From contig JAGKSX010000128.1 in the NCBI GenBank assembly GCA_018993155.1, positions 1 through 32,804 of the forward strand: a DNA stretch of 32,804 nucleotides, read 5' to 3'. Position 1 is the stretch's first letter. Each line of letters begins with the position of its first letter. Source of the DNA: Hydrogenophaga sp. Lineage in GTDB: Bacteria; Pseudomonadota; Gammaproteobacteria; Burkholderiales; Burkholderiaceae_C. Under the pieces are notes generated by a model that saw only the letters and a program-made list of their open reading frames with translations, did no database searches and was not told where the DNA came from. Shown in pieces: positions 7,471 to 15,554 of the stretch. Position numbers and translations under genes: made by a program.

Positions 7471-7773
7471 ATGGTGAAAACGATGAAATGGCTGGCGGCG
7501 GGCGTGCTCTGCGCCGCGGCCATGGGGGCTCAGGCCCAGGTCAATCAGATCAAGGTGTGGGCCGCGGCCTGCGCCAACTGCCATGGCACCGATGGCCGCG
7601 CGCAGCCCGGCGCCATCTCGCTGGCCGGCCAGGGCAAGGACGATCTGCTGCAGAAGCTGCTGGACTTCAAGGCCGGCAAGCGGCCCGCGACCATCATGCA
7701 CCAGCTCGCCAAGGGCTACACCGACGAGCAGCTGGGCGACATCGCCGGTTATTTCGCCGCCCAGAAGAAATAA
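7471..7773 (+). CDS. Small periplasmic cytochrome c, probable partner of the FccB-like flavoprotein
   Basis: Monohaem cytochrome of 100 residues with a signal peptide ending in QAQ, a haem motif CANCH (C34, C37, H38) followed by the GTDGRAQPG loop, and a Met ligand in TIMHQLAKG. This pattern fits the cytochrome c4-like half of flavocytochrome c sulfide dehydrogenase (FccA). Classical FccA or SoxE subunits can be dihaem; this one has a single haem. I choose the ATG at 7471 (AGGAG seven bases upstream) over an in-frame ATG at 7435. It is 11 bp before the flavoprotein gene and divergent from soxC, so both transcripts share the 242-bp region between. It is likely the electron acceptor of the flavoprotein (inference). 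Confidence 0.88.
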   Translation: MVKTMKWLAAGVLCAAAMGAQAQVNQIKVWAAACANCHGTDGRAQPGAISLAGQGKDDLLQKLLDFKAGKRPATIMHQLAKGYTDEQLGDIAGYFAAQKK

Positions 7774-7784
7774 GGAGCCCCACC

Positions 7785-9062
7785 ATGAAACGCCGTCAAT
7801 TCGTTCAAACGCTGGGGGCCGGTTCGGCCGTCGCCAGCCTGGGTCTCATGGGTGGCTGCGCCACCACCGGCAGCGGCGCCAAGGTCGTCGTGGTCGGTGG
7901 CGGCTACGGTGGCGCCACCGCCGCCAAGTACGTGCGCCTGTTCTCCGACTACGGCATCGACGTGACCCTGGTCGAGCCCAACGCGGCCTTCGTCTCCTGC
8001 CCCATCTCCAACCTCGTGCTCGGCGGCCACAAGACCATGGCCGACATCACCACGCCCTACGACAACCTGAGCAAGCGCCACGGCGTGAAGGTGGTGCGCG
8101 ACAGGGTGGCCAGCATCGACCCGGCCAAGCGCACCGTCAAGCTGGCCAGCGGCGGCGAGCTGCCCTACGACCGCCTGATCCTCTCGCCCGGCATCGACTT
8201 CATGATGGACACCTTGCCCGGCATGGCCAAGCCCGGCGCGACCGACAAGGTGCTGCACGCCTGGAAGGCCGGCCCGCAGACGCTGGCGTTGCGCCAGCAG
8301 CTCGAGGCGATGCCCGATGGCGGCGTGTACGCGTTGTCCATCCCGCTCGCACCCTACCGCTGCCCCCCCGGCCCCTACGAGCGCGCCTGCATGGTGGCGA
8401 GCTACTTCAAGAAGGCCAAGCCGAAAAGCAAGGTGGTCATCTTCGACGCCAACGACGACATCACCTCGAAGAAGGGCCTGTTCATGAAGGCCTGGGACGA
8501 GCACTACAAGGGCCTGATCGAGTACCGCCCCAAGCACAAGCTGGTGGACGTGGACGCCGCCACCAACACGCTGAAGTTCGAGTTCAACGACGACTTCAAG
8601 GCCGGCGTGGCCAACGTGCTGCCCACGCAGCGCGCGGGCGACATCGCCGTGAAGACCGGCCTGGCCACCGCCAACGCGCGCTGGTGCGAGGTGGACTTCC
8701 TGACCTTCGAGTCCAAGGCCGCGAAGAACATCCACGTGCTCGGCGACGCGATCCAGATCGCTCCCGGCATGCCCAAGTCGGGCCACATGGCCAACCAGCA
8801 CGGCAAGACCTGTGCGGCCGCCGTGGTCTCGCTGCTGCAGGGCAAGGAAGCGCCCTCGCTGCCGATCTACGCCAACACCTGCTACAGCTTCGTCACCGCC
8901 ACCGACGTGGTGCACGTGGCCAGCGTGCACAAGTACGACGCGGCGCAGAAGACCATGCTGACGGTGCCCGGCTCGGGCGGCCTGTCCAGCGCGGCGAGCG
9001 AGCTCGAAGGCCAGTACGCCATGGCCTGGGCGCGCAACATCTGGGCCGACTCGCTGGCCTGA
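7785..9062 (+). CDS. fccB: Flavocytochrome c sulfide dehydrogenase flavoprotein (FccB/SoxF type)
   Basis: FAD protein that oxidises sulfide or sulfane sulfur in the periplasm and passes electrons to a cytochrome c. The 425-residue product begins with a twin-arginine signal (KRRQFVQTLGAG) that also contains MGGC at 22-25. The Rossmann motif VVVGGGYGG follows (about 35-43). C72 in VSCPISN fits the cysteine that binds FAD covalently. C193 in YRCPPGP and C366 in NTCYSFV match the redox cysteine pair of the family. The C-terminal FCSD flavin-binding domain is complete. An AAGGAG site precedes the start, 11 bp after the cytochrome gene, and a terminator follows the stop. Confidence 0.93.
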   Translation: MKRRQFVQTLGAGSAVASLGLMGGCATTGSGAKVVVVGGGYGGATAAKYVRLFSDYGIDVTLVEPNAAFVSCPISNLVLGGHKTMADITTPYDNLSKRHGVKVVRDRVASIDPAKRTVKLASGGELPYDRLILSPGIDFMMDTLPGMAKPGATDKVLHAWKAGPQTLALRQQLEAMPDGGVYALSIPLAPYRCPPGPYERACMVASYFKKAKPKSKVVIFDANDDITSKKGLFMKAWDEHYKGLIEYRPKHKLVDVDAATNTLKFEFNDDFKAGVANVLPTQRAGDIAVKTGLATANARWCEVDFLTFESKAAKNIHVLGDAIQIAPGMPKSGHMANQHGKTCAAAVVSLLQGKEAPSLPIYANTCYSFVTATDVVHVASVHKYDAAQKTMLTVPGSGGLSSAASELEGQYAMAWARNIWADSLA

Positions 9063-9077
9063 GCCCCGGCTTCGTGA

Positions 9078-9102
9078 AAGCCCCGCTCGCGGGGCTTTTT
9101 CT
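9078..9102 (+). terminator. Rho-independent terminator after fccB
   Basis: AAGCCCCGC and GCGGGGCTT form a 9-bp stem (in practice 7-8 bp with a small loop), followed directly by TTTTTC, 16 bp after the fccB stop. This is the clearest intrinsic terminator in the window. Confidence 0.9.
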
Positions 9103-9127
9103 TGTCCGTTGTCCACCGAGGAGTTCC

Positions 9128-9925
9128 ATGAAACGCCGTTCCTTCGCTTCGCTCGCCTTGTTCCCCCTGTTCGCGCGGCCCGCCCTGGCGGCCGAGCGCA
9201 TCGGGGTGCTGATGCTGCATGGCAAGAACCCGGGCGGTCCCGCCAGTCCGCAGTACGCGCCCGTGAAGGCCGCAATGGAAAAACAGGGCTGGCTCGTCTC
9301 ACTGCCCGACATGCCCTGGTCGCGCAACCGCTACCTGCAAGGCCACTGGGACGGCGCCATGGCCGAGATCGCCCAGCACGTGAAAGCCCTGCAGGACCAG
9401 GGCGCCACGCGCATCGTGCTCATGGGCCACAGCATGGGCGTGCCGGCCGCCATGAGCCATGCCGCGCGCGGCGGCACTGCGCATGCGCTGGTGCTGCTGG
9501 CGCCGGGCCACGTGCCACAGGGCTATTTCACGTCGCCCAGCCTCACGCCGGTGCGCGACAGCATCCACACCGCGCGAGAGCTGGTGGCCGCTGGCAAAGG
9601 CGAGGAAAGCCAGCGCTTCCTGGACATCAACCAGGGCCGACAGCAGCCAGTCGTCACCACCGCGAAGAATTTCCTCTCGTACTTCGACCCCGAGTCGGAC
9701 GCCGACATGGGCGTGACCGCACCGAAGCTGCCGCCGAGCCTGCCCGTGCTCACCGCCGTTGGGGAAAAGGACCCCTTGTTCACCCGGGTGCGCGCCTACT
9801 ATGTCGACAAACTGCCGACGAACCCGAAGACCCAACTGCTGGAAGTTCCGGGCGGGCACCTGGACACGCCCCAGGTGGCGCTCGACCAGGTCATGCAGTG
9901 GATTCCCCAGGCCGTCGGGGCCTGA
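9128..9925 (+). CDS. Exported alpha/beta hydrolase of unknown substrate
   Basis: A 265-residue protein with a signal peptide (KRRSFASLALF to PALAA, cleavage near residue 22) and an alpha/beta-hydrolase fold. The nucleophile elbow is GHSMG with S102; D215 in GEKDPLF and H244 in GGHLD complete a plausible catalytic triad. MLHGKNPGG at 29-37 would form the oxyanion region. The segment around the elbow (VLMGHSMGVPAA) looks like the DUF3530/TAP-like small hydrolases rather than lipases. It has its own ribosome site (GAGGAG), follows the fccB terminator and precedes the TPP riboswitch, so it is probably a single-gene unit. Substrate unknown. Confidence 0.8.
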   Translation: MKRRSFASLALFPLFARPALAAERIGVLMLHGKNPGGPASPQYAPVKAAMEKQGWLVSLPDMPWSRNRYLQGHWDGAMAEIAQHVKALQDQGATRIVLMGHSMGVPAAMSHAARGGTAHALVLLAPGHVPQGYFTSPSLTPVRDSIHTARELVAAGKGEESQRFLDINQGRQQPVVTTAKNFLSYFDPESDADMGVTAPKLPPSLPVLTAVGEKDPLFTRVRAYYVDKLPTNPKTQLLEVPGGHLDTPQVALDQVMQWIPQAVGA

Positions 9926-9960
9926 GCCGTATACTTCGTCCCGCGCCGTTGCTGGCGCAT

Positions 9961-10056
9961 CCGCTAGGGGTGTTGCCCCGGGTTTTCTGCCCGGGTGCGA
10001 CTGAGAGAGTCCCTTTGAACCTGATTGAGGTAATCCTCGCGCAGGGAAGCAGGCCG
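9961..10056 (+). ncRNA. TPP riboswitch (THI element) controlling cytX
   Basis: The conserved parts of the thiamine-pyrophosphate aptamer are all seen in order: AGGGGTG, a variable hairpin (GCCCCGGGTTTTCTGCCCGGG), CTGAGAGAGT, CCCTTTGAACCTGAT, GGTAATCCTCGCGCAGGGAAGC. It lies about 70 bases upstream of the cytX start, leaving room for an expression platform. Bound TPP would be expected to lower expression of the HMP transporter and, by read-through, possibly of thiOSGE. Confidence 0.95.
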
Positions 10057-10124
10057 AAGATCCCAGCCTCGCTGCAGGGCACCCGGCCCAGCCCACCTGC
10101 TTCAACACTGCTTGGAGCGTTTCC

Positions 10125-11432
10125 ATGTCGATGACCCCGTCCCCGGCCAACCAGGCCCTGACCCCCGTGCCGCAAGGCAACCGGGTCTTCCACTTCCACG
10201 AACACGCCGCCCTCTGGTTCAGCCTGGGCACGGGCCTGCTGGTCATGCAGATCGGCGCCTACCTCGTGCCCGCCGTGGGCACGCGCGACGCGGTCATCGC
10301 CATCGTGCTGGGCTCGATCATCGGCGCCGGCCTGCTGGCCTGGACGGCGCGCCTGGGCTGCCAGACCGGCCTGTCCAGCGCTGGCCTGATGCACGCCACT
10401 TACGGCAGCGCCTTCGCGCGCCTGCCGGTGCTGCTCAACATCGCGCAACTGGTCGGCTGGACCACCTTCGAACTGGTCATCATGCAGGAAGGCACGGTCG
10501 CCATCCTGAAGCAGGCGCTGGGCGCCGAACCCGGCGGCCTGCTTGACGGCACCGGTGGCAAACTGCTGGCCACCCTGCTGTGGGGCGGCGTGCTCACCGC
10601 GCTCATGGCCGGCTCCATGCTCACGCTGGTGCGCCGCTTCGTGAGCCGCTTCGGCCTGCCGCTGGTGATCGCCTCGCTGGCCTGGCTTACCTGGCAGTTC
10701 GGCACGCGCCTGCAGGCGCAGGGTTTCGAAGGCTTCTGGAACCGGCCCGGCGCTGGTGGCATGGGCCTGTTCTCGGCCATGGACCTGGTGATCGCAATGC
10801 CGGTCTCCTGGCTGCCCCTGGTGGCCGACTACGCGCGCCATGGCAAGCGCACGGCCACCACGCTGGGCGGCACCTGGCTGGGCTATGCGCTGGCCAACAT
10901 CTGGTGCTACGCGCTGGGCGTGCTGGTGGTCAGCACGGTGGAGCCGGGCACCAACCTCGTGGGCGCGCTGCTGCTCGCGCAGGGCGGCCTGATCGCGCTT
11001 GGCCTGATCCTGCTCGACGAAATGGACAACGCCTACGGCGACGCGCACTCGGGCGCGGTCTCGGTGCACAGCCTGCGCCCGCGCTGGAGCATCCGCGCCG
11101 CCGGCCTGGGTTTCGCCGTGGTCTGCACCGGCCTGGCGCTGCTGCTGCCCATGCACACGCTGGAGCCCTTCCTGCTGCTGCTCAGCTCGGTGTTCGTGCC
11201 GCTCTACGGTGTGATCCTGGGCCGCCTGGGCACCGGGGTGGCCACGGGCCCGGCCCGCACGGTGGACTGGAGCGCCGCCGCGCTGTGGGTGCTGGGCATC
11301 GCCTGCTACCACCTGCTCGCGAAGTTCGCGCCGCAACTCGGTTCGGCCCTGCCCACGCTGGCGCTGACCTTCGTGCTCGCCGCGCTCTCGCGGCCGCGCA
11401 ATGCCGGCGGGCTCAGCCCGGCACGGGCCTGA
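10125..11432 (+). CDS. cytX: CytX, NCS1-family hydroxymethylpyrimidine transporter
   Basis: Inner-membrane permease of the cytosine/uracil/thiamine (NCS1) family, thought to import the thiamine precursor hydroxymethylpyrimidine. The 435-residue protein has about twelve hydrophobic segments, for example ALWFSLGTGLLVMQIGAYL (29-47), IAIVLGSIIGAGLLAW and the MDLVIAMPVSWLPLVADY segment typical of NCS1 substrate-site helices. The placement directly after a TPP riboswitch and before thiamine genes supports a HMP rather than cytosine substrate. The start at 10125 follows GGAG in TTGGAGCG. It ends 26 bp from the convergent thiD stop with no obvious terminator between them. Confidence 0.9.
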   Translation: MSMTPSPANQALTPVPQGNRVFHFHEHAALWFSLGTGLLVMQIGAYLVPAVGTRDAVIAIVLGSIIGAGLLAWTARLGCQTGLSSAGLMHATYGSAFARLPVLLNIAQLVGWTTFELVIMQEGTVAILKQALGAEPGGLLDGTGGKLLATLLWGGVLTALMAGSMLTLVRRFVSRFGLPLVIASLAWLTWQFGTRLQAQGFEGFWNRPGAGGMGLFSAMDLVIAMPVSWLPLVADYARHGKRTATTLGGTWLGYALANIWCYALGVLVVSTVEPGTNLVGALLLAQGGLIALGLILLDEMDNAYGDAHSGAVSVHSLRPRWSIRAAGLGFAVVCTGLALLLPMHTLEPFLLLLSSVFVPLYGVILGRLGTGVATGPARTVDWSAAALWVLGIACYHLLAKFAPQLGSALPTLALTFVLAALSRPRNAGGLSPARA

Positions 11433-11458
11433 ACCGCATGCCGTCGCGCCGCTTCGCC

Positions 11459-12298
11459 TCAGCCCCGGGGCCGCTTGTGCAGCGCGAGCGGTGCGTGGCC
11501 GTGGTTGAGCGGCCCGTGACCGGCGCCGGTGTACACATTGGCGCCCATGGCGATGGCCTGCAGGATGTAGCTGCGCGCCTTGGCCACCGCCTGGTCCAGC
11601 GGGTTGCCCAGCGCGAGGTAGGCCGCGATGGCCGACGACAGCGTGCAGCCCGTGCCGTGCGTGTTGCGGCTTGCGATGCGCGGCGAGGCCAGGCGTTGCG
11701 CGGGCCCGTCGCCGCTCACCAGCAGGTCGGCGACCTCGTCGCCCGGCAGGTGGCCGCCCTTGAGCAGCACCGCCTTGGCCCCCAGCGCGAGCAGGTCGCG
11801 CGCGGCGGCGTCGAGTTCATCCGCATGGGCAATCGGCCGGCCCAGCAACAGCGCGGCCTCGTCCAGGTTGGGCGTGACCACCGTGGCCAGCGGGAACAGC
11901 TCGTCCACCAGCACCTGCACCGTGTCGGGCGCGATCAGGCGGTCGCCGCTGGTGGCCACCATCACCGGGTCGAGCACCACCTGCTTCACCTCATAGTGCC
12001 GCAGCGCCCAGGCCACGGTGCGCACGATCTCGGGCGCGTGCAGCATGCCGATCTTCACCGCATCCACCCCGATGTCGTCGAGCACCGCGCTCAGCTGCGC
12101 CTTGAGCATTTCGGGCGGCACGCCGTGGATGCCGCTCACGCCCAGCGTGTTCTGCGCGGTCAGCGCGGTGATGGCCGTCATGCCGTAGCAGCCCAGGGCC
12201 GCGAAGGTCTTGAGGTCGGCCTGGATGCCGGCGCCCCCGCCGCTGTCGGAGCCGGCGATGGAGAGGACGCGGGTGTAACGTTGCGCTTCGTTGCTCAT
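11459..12298 (-). CDS. thiD: ThiD, hydroxymethylpyrimidine/phosphomethylpyrimidine kinase
   Basis: Cytosolic kinase that phosphorylates HMP and HMP-P to HMP-PP for thiamine phosphate synthesis. The 279-residue protein is a ribokinase-fold enzyme with IAGSDSGGGAGIQADLKT at the N-terminus (substrate site), DPVMVATSGDRL and the anion-hole motif NTHGTGCTLSSA with C218 near the catalytic position. The start at 12298 (MSNEAQRY) gives the usual length; an upstream in-frame start at 12367 would run through the repeat. It is encoded opposite to its neighbours cytX and thiO, so read-through from the riboswitch promoter would make antisense RNA across it. Confidence 0.96.
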   Translation of the reverse strand: MSNEAQRYTRVLSIAGSDSGGGAGIQADLKTFAALGCYGMTAITALTAQNTLGVSGIHGVPPEMLKAQLSAVLDDIGVDAVKIGMLHAPEIVRTVAWALRHYEVKQVVLDPVMVATSGDRLIAPDTVQVLVDELFPLATVVTPNLDEAALLLGRPIAHADELDAAARDLLALGAKAVLLKGGHLPGDEVADLLVSGDGPAQRLASPRIASRNTHGTGCTLSSAIAAYLALGNPLDQAVAKARSYILQAIAMGANVYTGAGHGPLNHGHAPLALHKRPRG

Positions 12299-12314
12299 GG
12301 CAGGGATTCTAGAG

Positions 12315-12403
12315 ACACCCCCCGCGCGGCTGCGCCGCTCCCCCTCCGCAGCGCGAAGGGGGCGCACCCTGGGCCCGGCAAAGCCGGATCCTCGGGTGCT
12401 CTG
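12315..12403. repeat. GC-rich multi-hairpin repeat between thiD and thiO
   Basis: Reads CACCCCCCGCGCGGC..GCCGC, then CCCCCT/AGGGGG and GCACCCTGGGCCCGGC/GCCGGAtCC..GGGTGC. This is the same set of stems as the sox-region copies in reverse order, so the copy is in the opposite orientation. It fills most of the 139-bp thiD-thiO gap. Confidence 0.7.
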
Positions 12404-12437
12404 GATTCATACCTCGCTCCTCCAGTCCCTCTTTGAC

Positions 12438-13517
12438 ATGAACGCATCCTCCAAACCCGACGCGGTGGTGCTCGGCGCCGGCCTGATGGGCCGGCTGCTG
12501 GCCTGCGCATTGGCGCAGCGCGGACACCGCGTCGAAGTGATCGACGCGGGCGGCCCCGAGGCCGCGCACGCCGCCGCGCGCGTGGCCGCCGCCATGCTCG
12601 CGCCGCTGGCCGAATCGGCCGTCACCGAACTCAACGTGGTCCGCATGGGCCAGCACGCACTCGCGCGCTGGCCGCAGCTGCTGGCCACGCTCGAACGCCC
12701 CGTGTTCTTCCAGCAGAGCGGCACGCTGGTGCTCTGGCACCGGCAGGACGCGGCCGAGGCCGAGCGCTTCGCCGGCCAGCTCGCGCGCACCAGCGCCGCC
12801 CTGCCCTCGCTGCCGCAGGCGCAGCGCCTGGACGGCGCCGCGCTCACCGCGCTGGAGCCAGCCCTGGCCCACCGCTTCGCGCAAGGCCTGTACCTGCCCG
12901 ACGAAGGCCAGCTCGACAACCGCGAGCTGCTCGCCGCGCTCGCGCACCAGATGCAGGTGCTGGGCGTCGCGGTGCGCTGGCACACGGCGCGCACGCCCGA
13001 CGAGGTGGACCCGGGGCCCGATGCCTGGCTCTTCGACTGCCGGGGTCTGGGCGCGCAGCCGCAGTGGCCCGCCTTGCGCGGGGTGCGCGGCGAGGTCGCG
13101 CGCATCCATGCGCCGGGCGTGAGCCTGTCGCGCCCCACGCGCCTGGTGCACCCGCGCTACCCCCTGTACATCGCGCCCAAGCAGGACGGCCTGTTCGTGA
13201 TCGGCGCGACCGAGATCGAGTCCGACGACCTCTCGCCCGCCAGCGTGCGCTCCACGCTGGAGCTGCTGAGCGCGGCCTACACCGTCCACCCGGGCTTCGG
13301 CGAAGCGCGCATCGTCGAGCTGGGCGTGCAGTTGCGCCCCACCCTGCCCGACAACCTGCCCGCGCTGCGCCTCACCGGACCGCGCAGAATGGCGATCAAT
13401 GGCCTGTACCGCCATGGCTTCATGATCGCGCCGGCCGTGCTGGACGCCGCGCTCGAAGTGGTGGACCAGGGCCACTCGCCGCTGGCCGACGCCCTTGGGC
13501 TGGCGGTCATCCGCTGA
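12438..13517 (+). CDS. thiO: ThiO, FAD-dependent glycine oxidase
   Basis: Oxidises glycine to the imine (dehydroglycine) used by ThiG for thiazole synthesis. The 359-residue DAO-family protein starts with a dinucleotide-binding motif (VVLGAGLMGRLLA, about 9-21) ending in the acidic residue of VEVID. Further DAO-type segments are AAARVAAAMLAPLAE, LVHPRYPLYIAPKQDGLFVIGATE and a C-terminal ALRLTGPRRMAINGLYRHGFMIAPA that closes the flavin site. I use the ATG at 12438; the longer in-frame opening from 12291 would translate the intergenic repeat. It heads thiO-thiS-thiG-thiE. No second THI box is visible in front of it. Confidence 0.92.
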   Translation: MNASSKPDAVVLGAGLMGRLLACALAQRGHRVEVIDAGGPEAAHAAARVAAAMLAPLAESAVTELNVVRMGQHALARWPQLLATLERPVFFQQSGTLVLWHRQDAAEAERFAGQLARTSAALPSLPQAQRLDGAALTALEPALAHRFAQGLYLPDEGQLDNRELLAALAHQMQVLGVAVRWHTARTPDEVDPGPDAWLFDCRGLGAQPQWPALRGVRGEVARIHAPGVSLSRPTRLVHPRYPLYIAPKQDGLFVIGATEIESDDLSPASVRSTLELLSAAYTVHPGFGEARIVELGVQLRPTLPDNLPALRLTGPRRMAINGLYRHGFMIAPAVLDAALEVVDQGHSPLADALGLAVIR

Positions 13518-13533
13518 ACGAACGGAACCTCGC

Positions 13534-13731
13534 ATGAACGTGATCATCAACCAGGAAACCCGCGAACTGCCCGAAGGCGCCACGCTGGCCGACGCGCTGC
13601 TCGTCTGGGAGCCGCCCGCCGTGTTCGCCGCCGCCGTCAACCTGCAGTTCGTGCCCCGCACGGGTTACGCCCAGCACCGACTCAACGACGGCGACCGCAT
13701 CGAAATCATCGCCCCCATCACCGGGGGCTGA
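13534..13731 (+). CDS. thiS: ThiS, sulfur-carrier protein for thiazole synthesis
   Basis: Ubiquitin-like carrier whose C-terminal Gly-Gly is adenylated and converted to a thiocarboxylate that donates sulfur to ThiG. The 65-residue protein shows the beta-grasp pattern MNVIINQETRELPEG and ends in IIAPITGG, the required diglycine. The start at 13534 is 16 bp after thiO and fits the family length; an in-frame extension from 13495 would overlap thiO and is not needed. Confidence 0.96.
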   Translation: MNVIINQETRELPEGATLADALLVWEPPAVFAAAVNLQFVPRTGYAQHRLNDGDRIEIIAPITGG

Positions 13732-13743
13732 GGACACACCGCC

Positions 13744-14562
13744 ATGGACATGAACACCCCACCGCTCGCCCAGGAAGACCCGCTGGTGCTCTACGGCGAG
13801 ACCTTCGCCGGGCGCCTGCTGCTGGGCACCTCCCGCTACCCCCCGCCCGCCACACTCGAAGCTGCGGTGAAGCGCTCACAGCCCGCCATGCTCACCGCCT
13901 CGCTGCGGCGCCAGGGCGCCGCGCAGCCCGAGGCCGGCGCGGCGTTCTGGAAGCTGCTGCAGGAACTGGCCGTGCCGGTGCTGCCCAACACCGCCGGCTG
14001 CCACACCACGCAAGAGGTGATCACCACCGCGCAGATGGCGCGCGAGGTGTTCAACACGCCCTGGATCAAGCTCGAACTCATCGGCGACGACTACAGCCTG
14101 CAGCCCGACACGCTCAACCTGGTGGACTGCGCGCGCCAGCTGATCAACGACGGCTTCAAGGTGCTGCCCTACTGCACCGAAGACCTGGTGCTGTGCCAGC
14201 GCCTGGTGGACGTGGGCTGCCAGGCCGTGATGCCCTGGGCCGCGCCCATCGGCACGGGCCAGGGCCCGGTCAACCCCTACGCCATGCGCCTGCTGCGCGA
14301 GCGCCTGAGCGTGCCGCTGATCGTGGACGCCGGCCTGGGCCTGCCCTCGCACGCCTGCACCGTGATGGAGTGGGGCTTCGACGCCGTGCTGCTCAACACC
14401 GCCGTGGCGCTCGCGCAGTCGCCGGTGGACATGGCCGGCGCCTTCGCCGACGCCGTGCGCGCCGGCCGCGCCGCCTACCGCTCGGGCGCCATGCAGCCCC
14501 AGGCCAGTGCGCAGCCGAGCACGCCCGTGATGGGCACCCCGTTCTGGCACCACGGTTCATGA
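13744..14562 (+). CDS. thiG: ThiG, thiazole synthase
   Basis: Condenses 1-deoxyxylulose 5-phosphate, dehydroglycine and ThiS thiocarboxylate into the thiazole phosphate. The 272-residue TIM-barrel protein has [14 protein letters not shown], the Schiff-base lysine K109 in [37 protein letters not shown] and the phosphate site [11 protein letters not shown]. It is 12 bp after thiS. The C-terminal tail ([18 protein letters not shown]) is a short low-complexity extension. Confidence 0.97.
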   Translation: MDMNTPPLAQEDPLVLYGETFAGRLLLGTSRYPPPATLEAAVKRSQPAMLTASLRRQGAAQPEAGAAFWKLLQELAVPVLPNTAGCHTTQEVITTAQMAREVFNTPWIKLELIGDDYSLQPDTLNLVDCARQLINDGFKVLPYCTEDLVLCQRLVDVGCQAVMPWAAPIGTGQGPVNPYAMRLLRERLSVPLIVDAGLGLPSHACTVMEWGFDAVLLNTAVALAQSPVDMAGAFADAVRAGRAAYRSGAMQPQASAQPSTPVMGTPFWHHGS

Positions 14563-14623
14563 GCGCAGCGCAGGGCCGCTCCCCGACAAGCTCGCACCGC
14601 AGTGCGCTGCACGGAGATTTCAC

Positions 14624-15553
14624 ATGAGCACCACGATCACCTCCACCGAAGCGATGGTCCAGGCCATCGTGGACGCCCACCGCGCCACGCTGGCCCTGCC
14701 CCTGGCCCCGCATGCCGTGCCGCCCGCGCCCGCCTCCGACGACCCGGTGTTCGTCGCCGCGCTGCAGGCCGCGCACGAACTCGGCTTCATCGACATCGAC
14801 GCCGTCTGCGTGGCGCGCGCCTGGTCCACCCGCACGCGGCGCACCGGCCTTTTCGACGCCTCCCATTGGCCCGACGAGCCGGCCGACTTCGACATGGCGC
14901 CCTTCCCGCGCGAGCACGCCTTCGCGGCCTGCCCACCCGAGCTCGGTCTCTACGCCGTGATGCCCGATGCGGACTGGACGGTGCGCATGGCGCGCGCAGG
15001 CGTGCCCACGGTGCAGTTGCGCTTCAAGTCCGGCGACGCGCAAGCCATCCGCGCCGAGATCCGCGCCGCCGTGGCCGGCGTGCAGGGCACGGGCGCGCTG
15101 CTGTTCATCAACGACCACTGGCAGGAGGCCATCGAGGCTGGCGCTTATGGCGTTCACCTGGGCCAGGAAGACCTGCAGGCCATGGCCCCCGAAGACCTGG
15201 CGGCCATCCGGCGCGCCGGCCTGCGCCTGGGCCTGAGCACGCACGGCTACGCCGAGATGCTGATCGCCGACCGCCACAACCCGAGCTACATCGCCATGGG
15301 CGCGGTGTTTCCCACCACGCTCAAGCAGATGGCCACCGCACCCCAGGGCACGGGCCGCCTGCGCGCCTACGCGCCCCTGCTGCGCGGGGTCACGCACATG
15401 GCGATCGGCGGCATCGACCTCGGCAACCTGCCCGAGGTGCTGAAGAGTGGCGTGCGTTCGGTGGGGGTGGTGCGCGCCCTCATGGCCGCGCCCGATCTGG
15501 ACGCGGCGGTGGCCGAATGGACGGCCGCGCTGGCGCGCGACACAGACGCCTGA
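14624..15553 (+). CDS. thiE: ThiE, thiamine phosphate synthase, with an N-terminal extension
   Basis: Joins HMP-PP to thiazole phosphate to give thiamine phosphate. The ThiE barrel begins near residue 107 (LGLYAVMP) and includes TVQLRFK, FINDHWQEAIEAGAYGVHLGQEDL, LGLSTHGYAEM, YIAMGAVFPTTLK and MAIGGIDLGNLPEVL, all typical. The first 105 or so residues are extra compared with compact ThiE proteins. The stretch AALQAAHELGFIDIDAVCVA within them reads like the tail of an HMP-P kinase domain, so the protein may descend from a ThiD-ThiE fusion that lost its kinase part (inference). It is 61 bp after thiG and ends 1 base before the convergent MOSC gene. Confidence 0.92.
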   Translation: MSTTITSTEAMVQAIVDAHRATLALPLAPHAVPPAPASDDPVFVAALQAAHELGFIDIDAVCVARAWSTRTRRTGLFDASHWPDEPADFDMAPFPREHAFAACPPELGLYAVMPDADWTVRMARAGVPTVQLRFKSGDAQAIRAEIRAAVAGVQGTGALLFINDHWQEAIEAGAYGVHLGQEDLQAMAPEDLAAIRRAGLRLGLSTHGYAEMLIADRHNPSYIAMGAVFPTTLKQMATAPQGTGRLRAYAPLLRGVTHMAIGGIDLGNLPEVLKSGVRSVGVVRALMAAPDLDAAVAEWTAALARDTDA

Positions 15554-15554
15554 A

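Noticed and set aside
7583-9127. Plus-strand open frame leading into the hydrolase gene
   Set aside because: It is a shadow of the cytochrome and fccB genes in another frame; the terminator and ribosome site before 9128 mark the real start.
12299-12437. Second TPP riboswitch in front of thiO
   Set aside because: The gap holds the GC-rich repeat; the CTGAGA and CCTTTGAACCTGAT boxes are absent.
14563-14623. Small gene or repeat copy between thiG and thiE
   Set aside because: Sixty-one bases with short GC-rich self-complementarity (GTGCGCTGCAC) but no clear match to the repeat family and no open frame of note.
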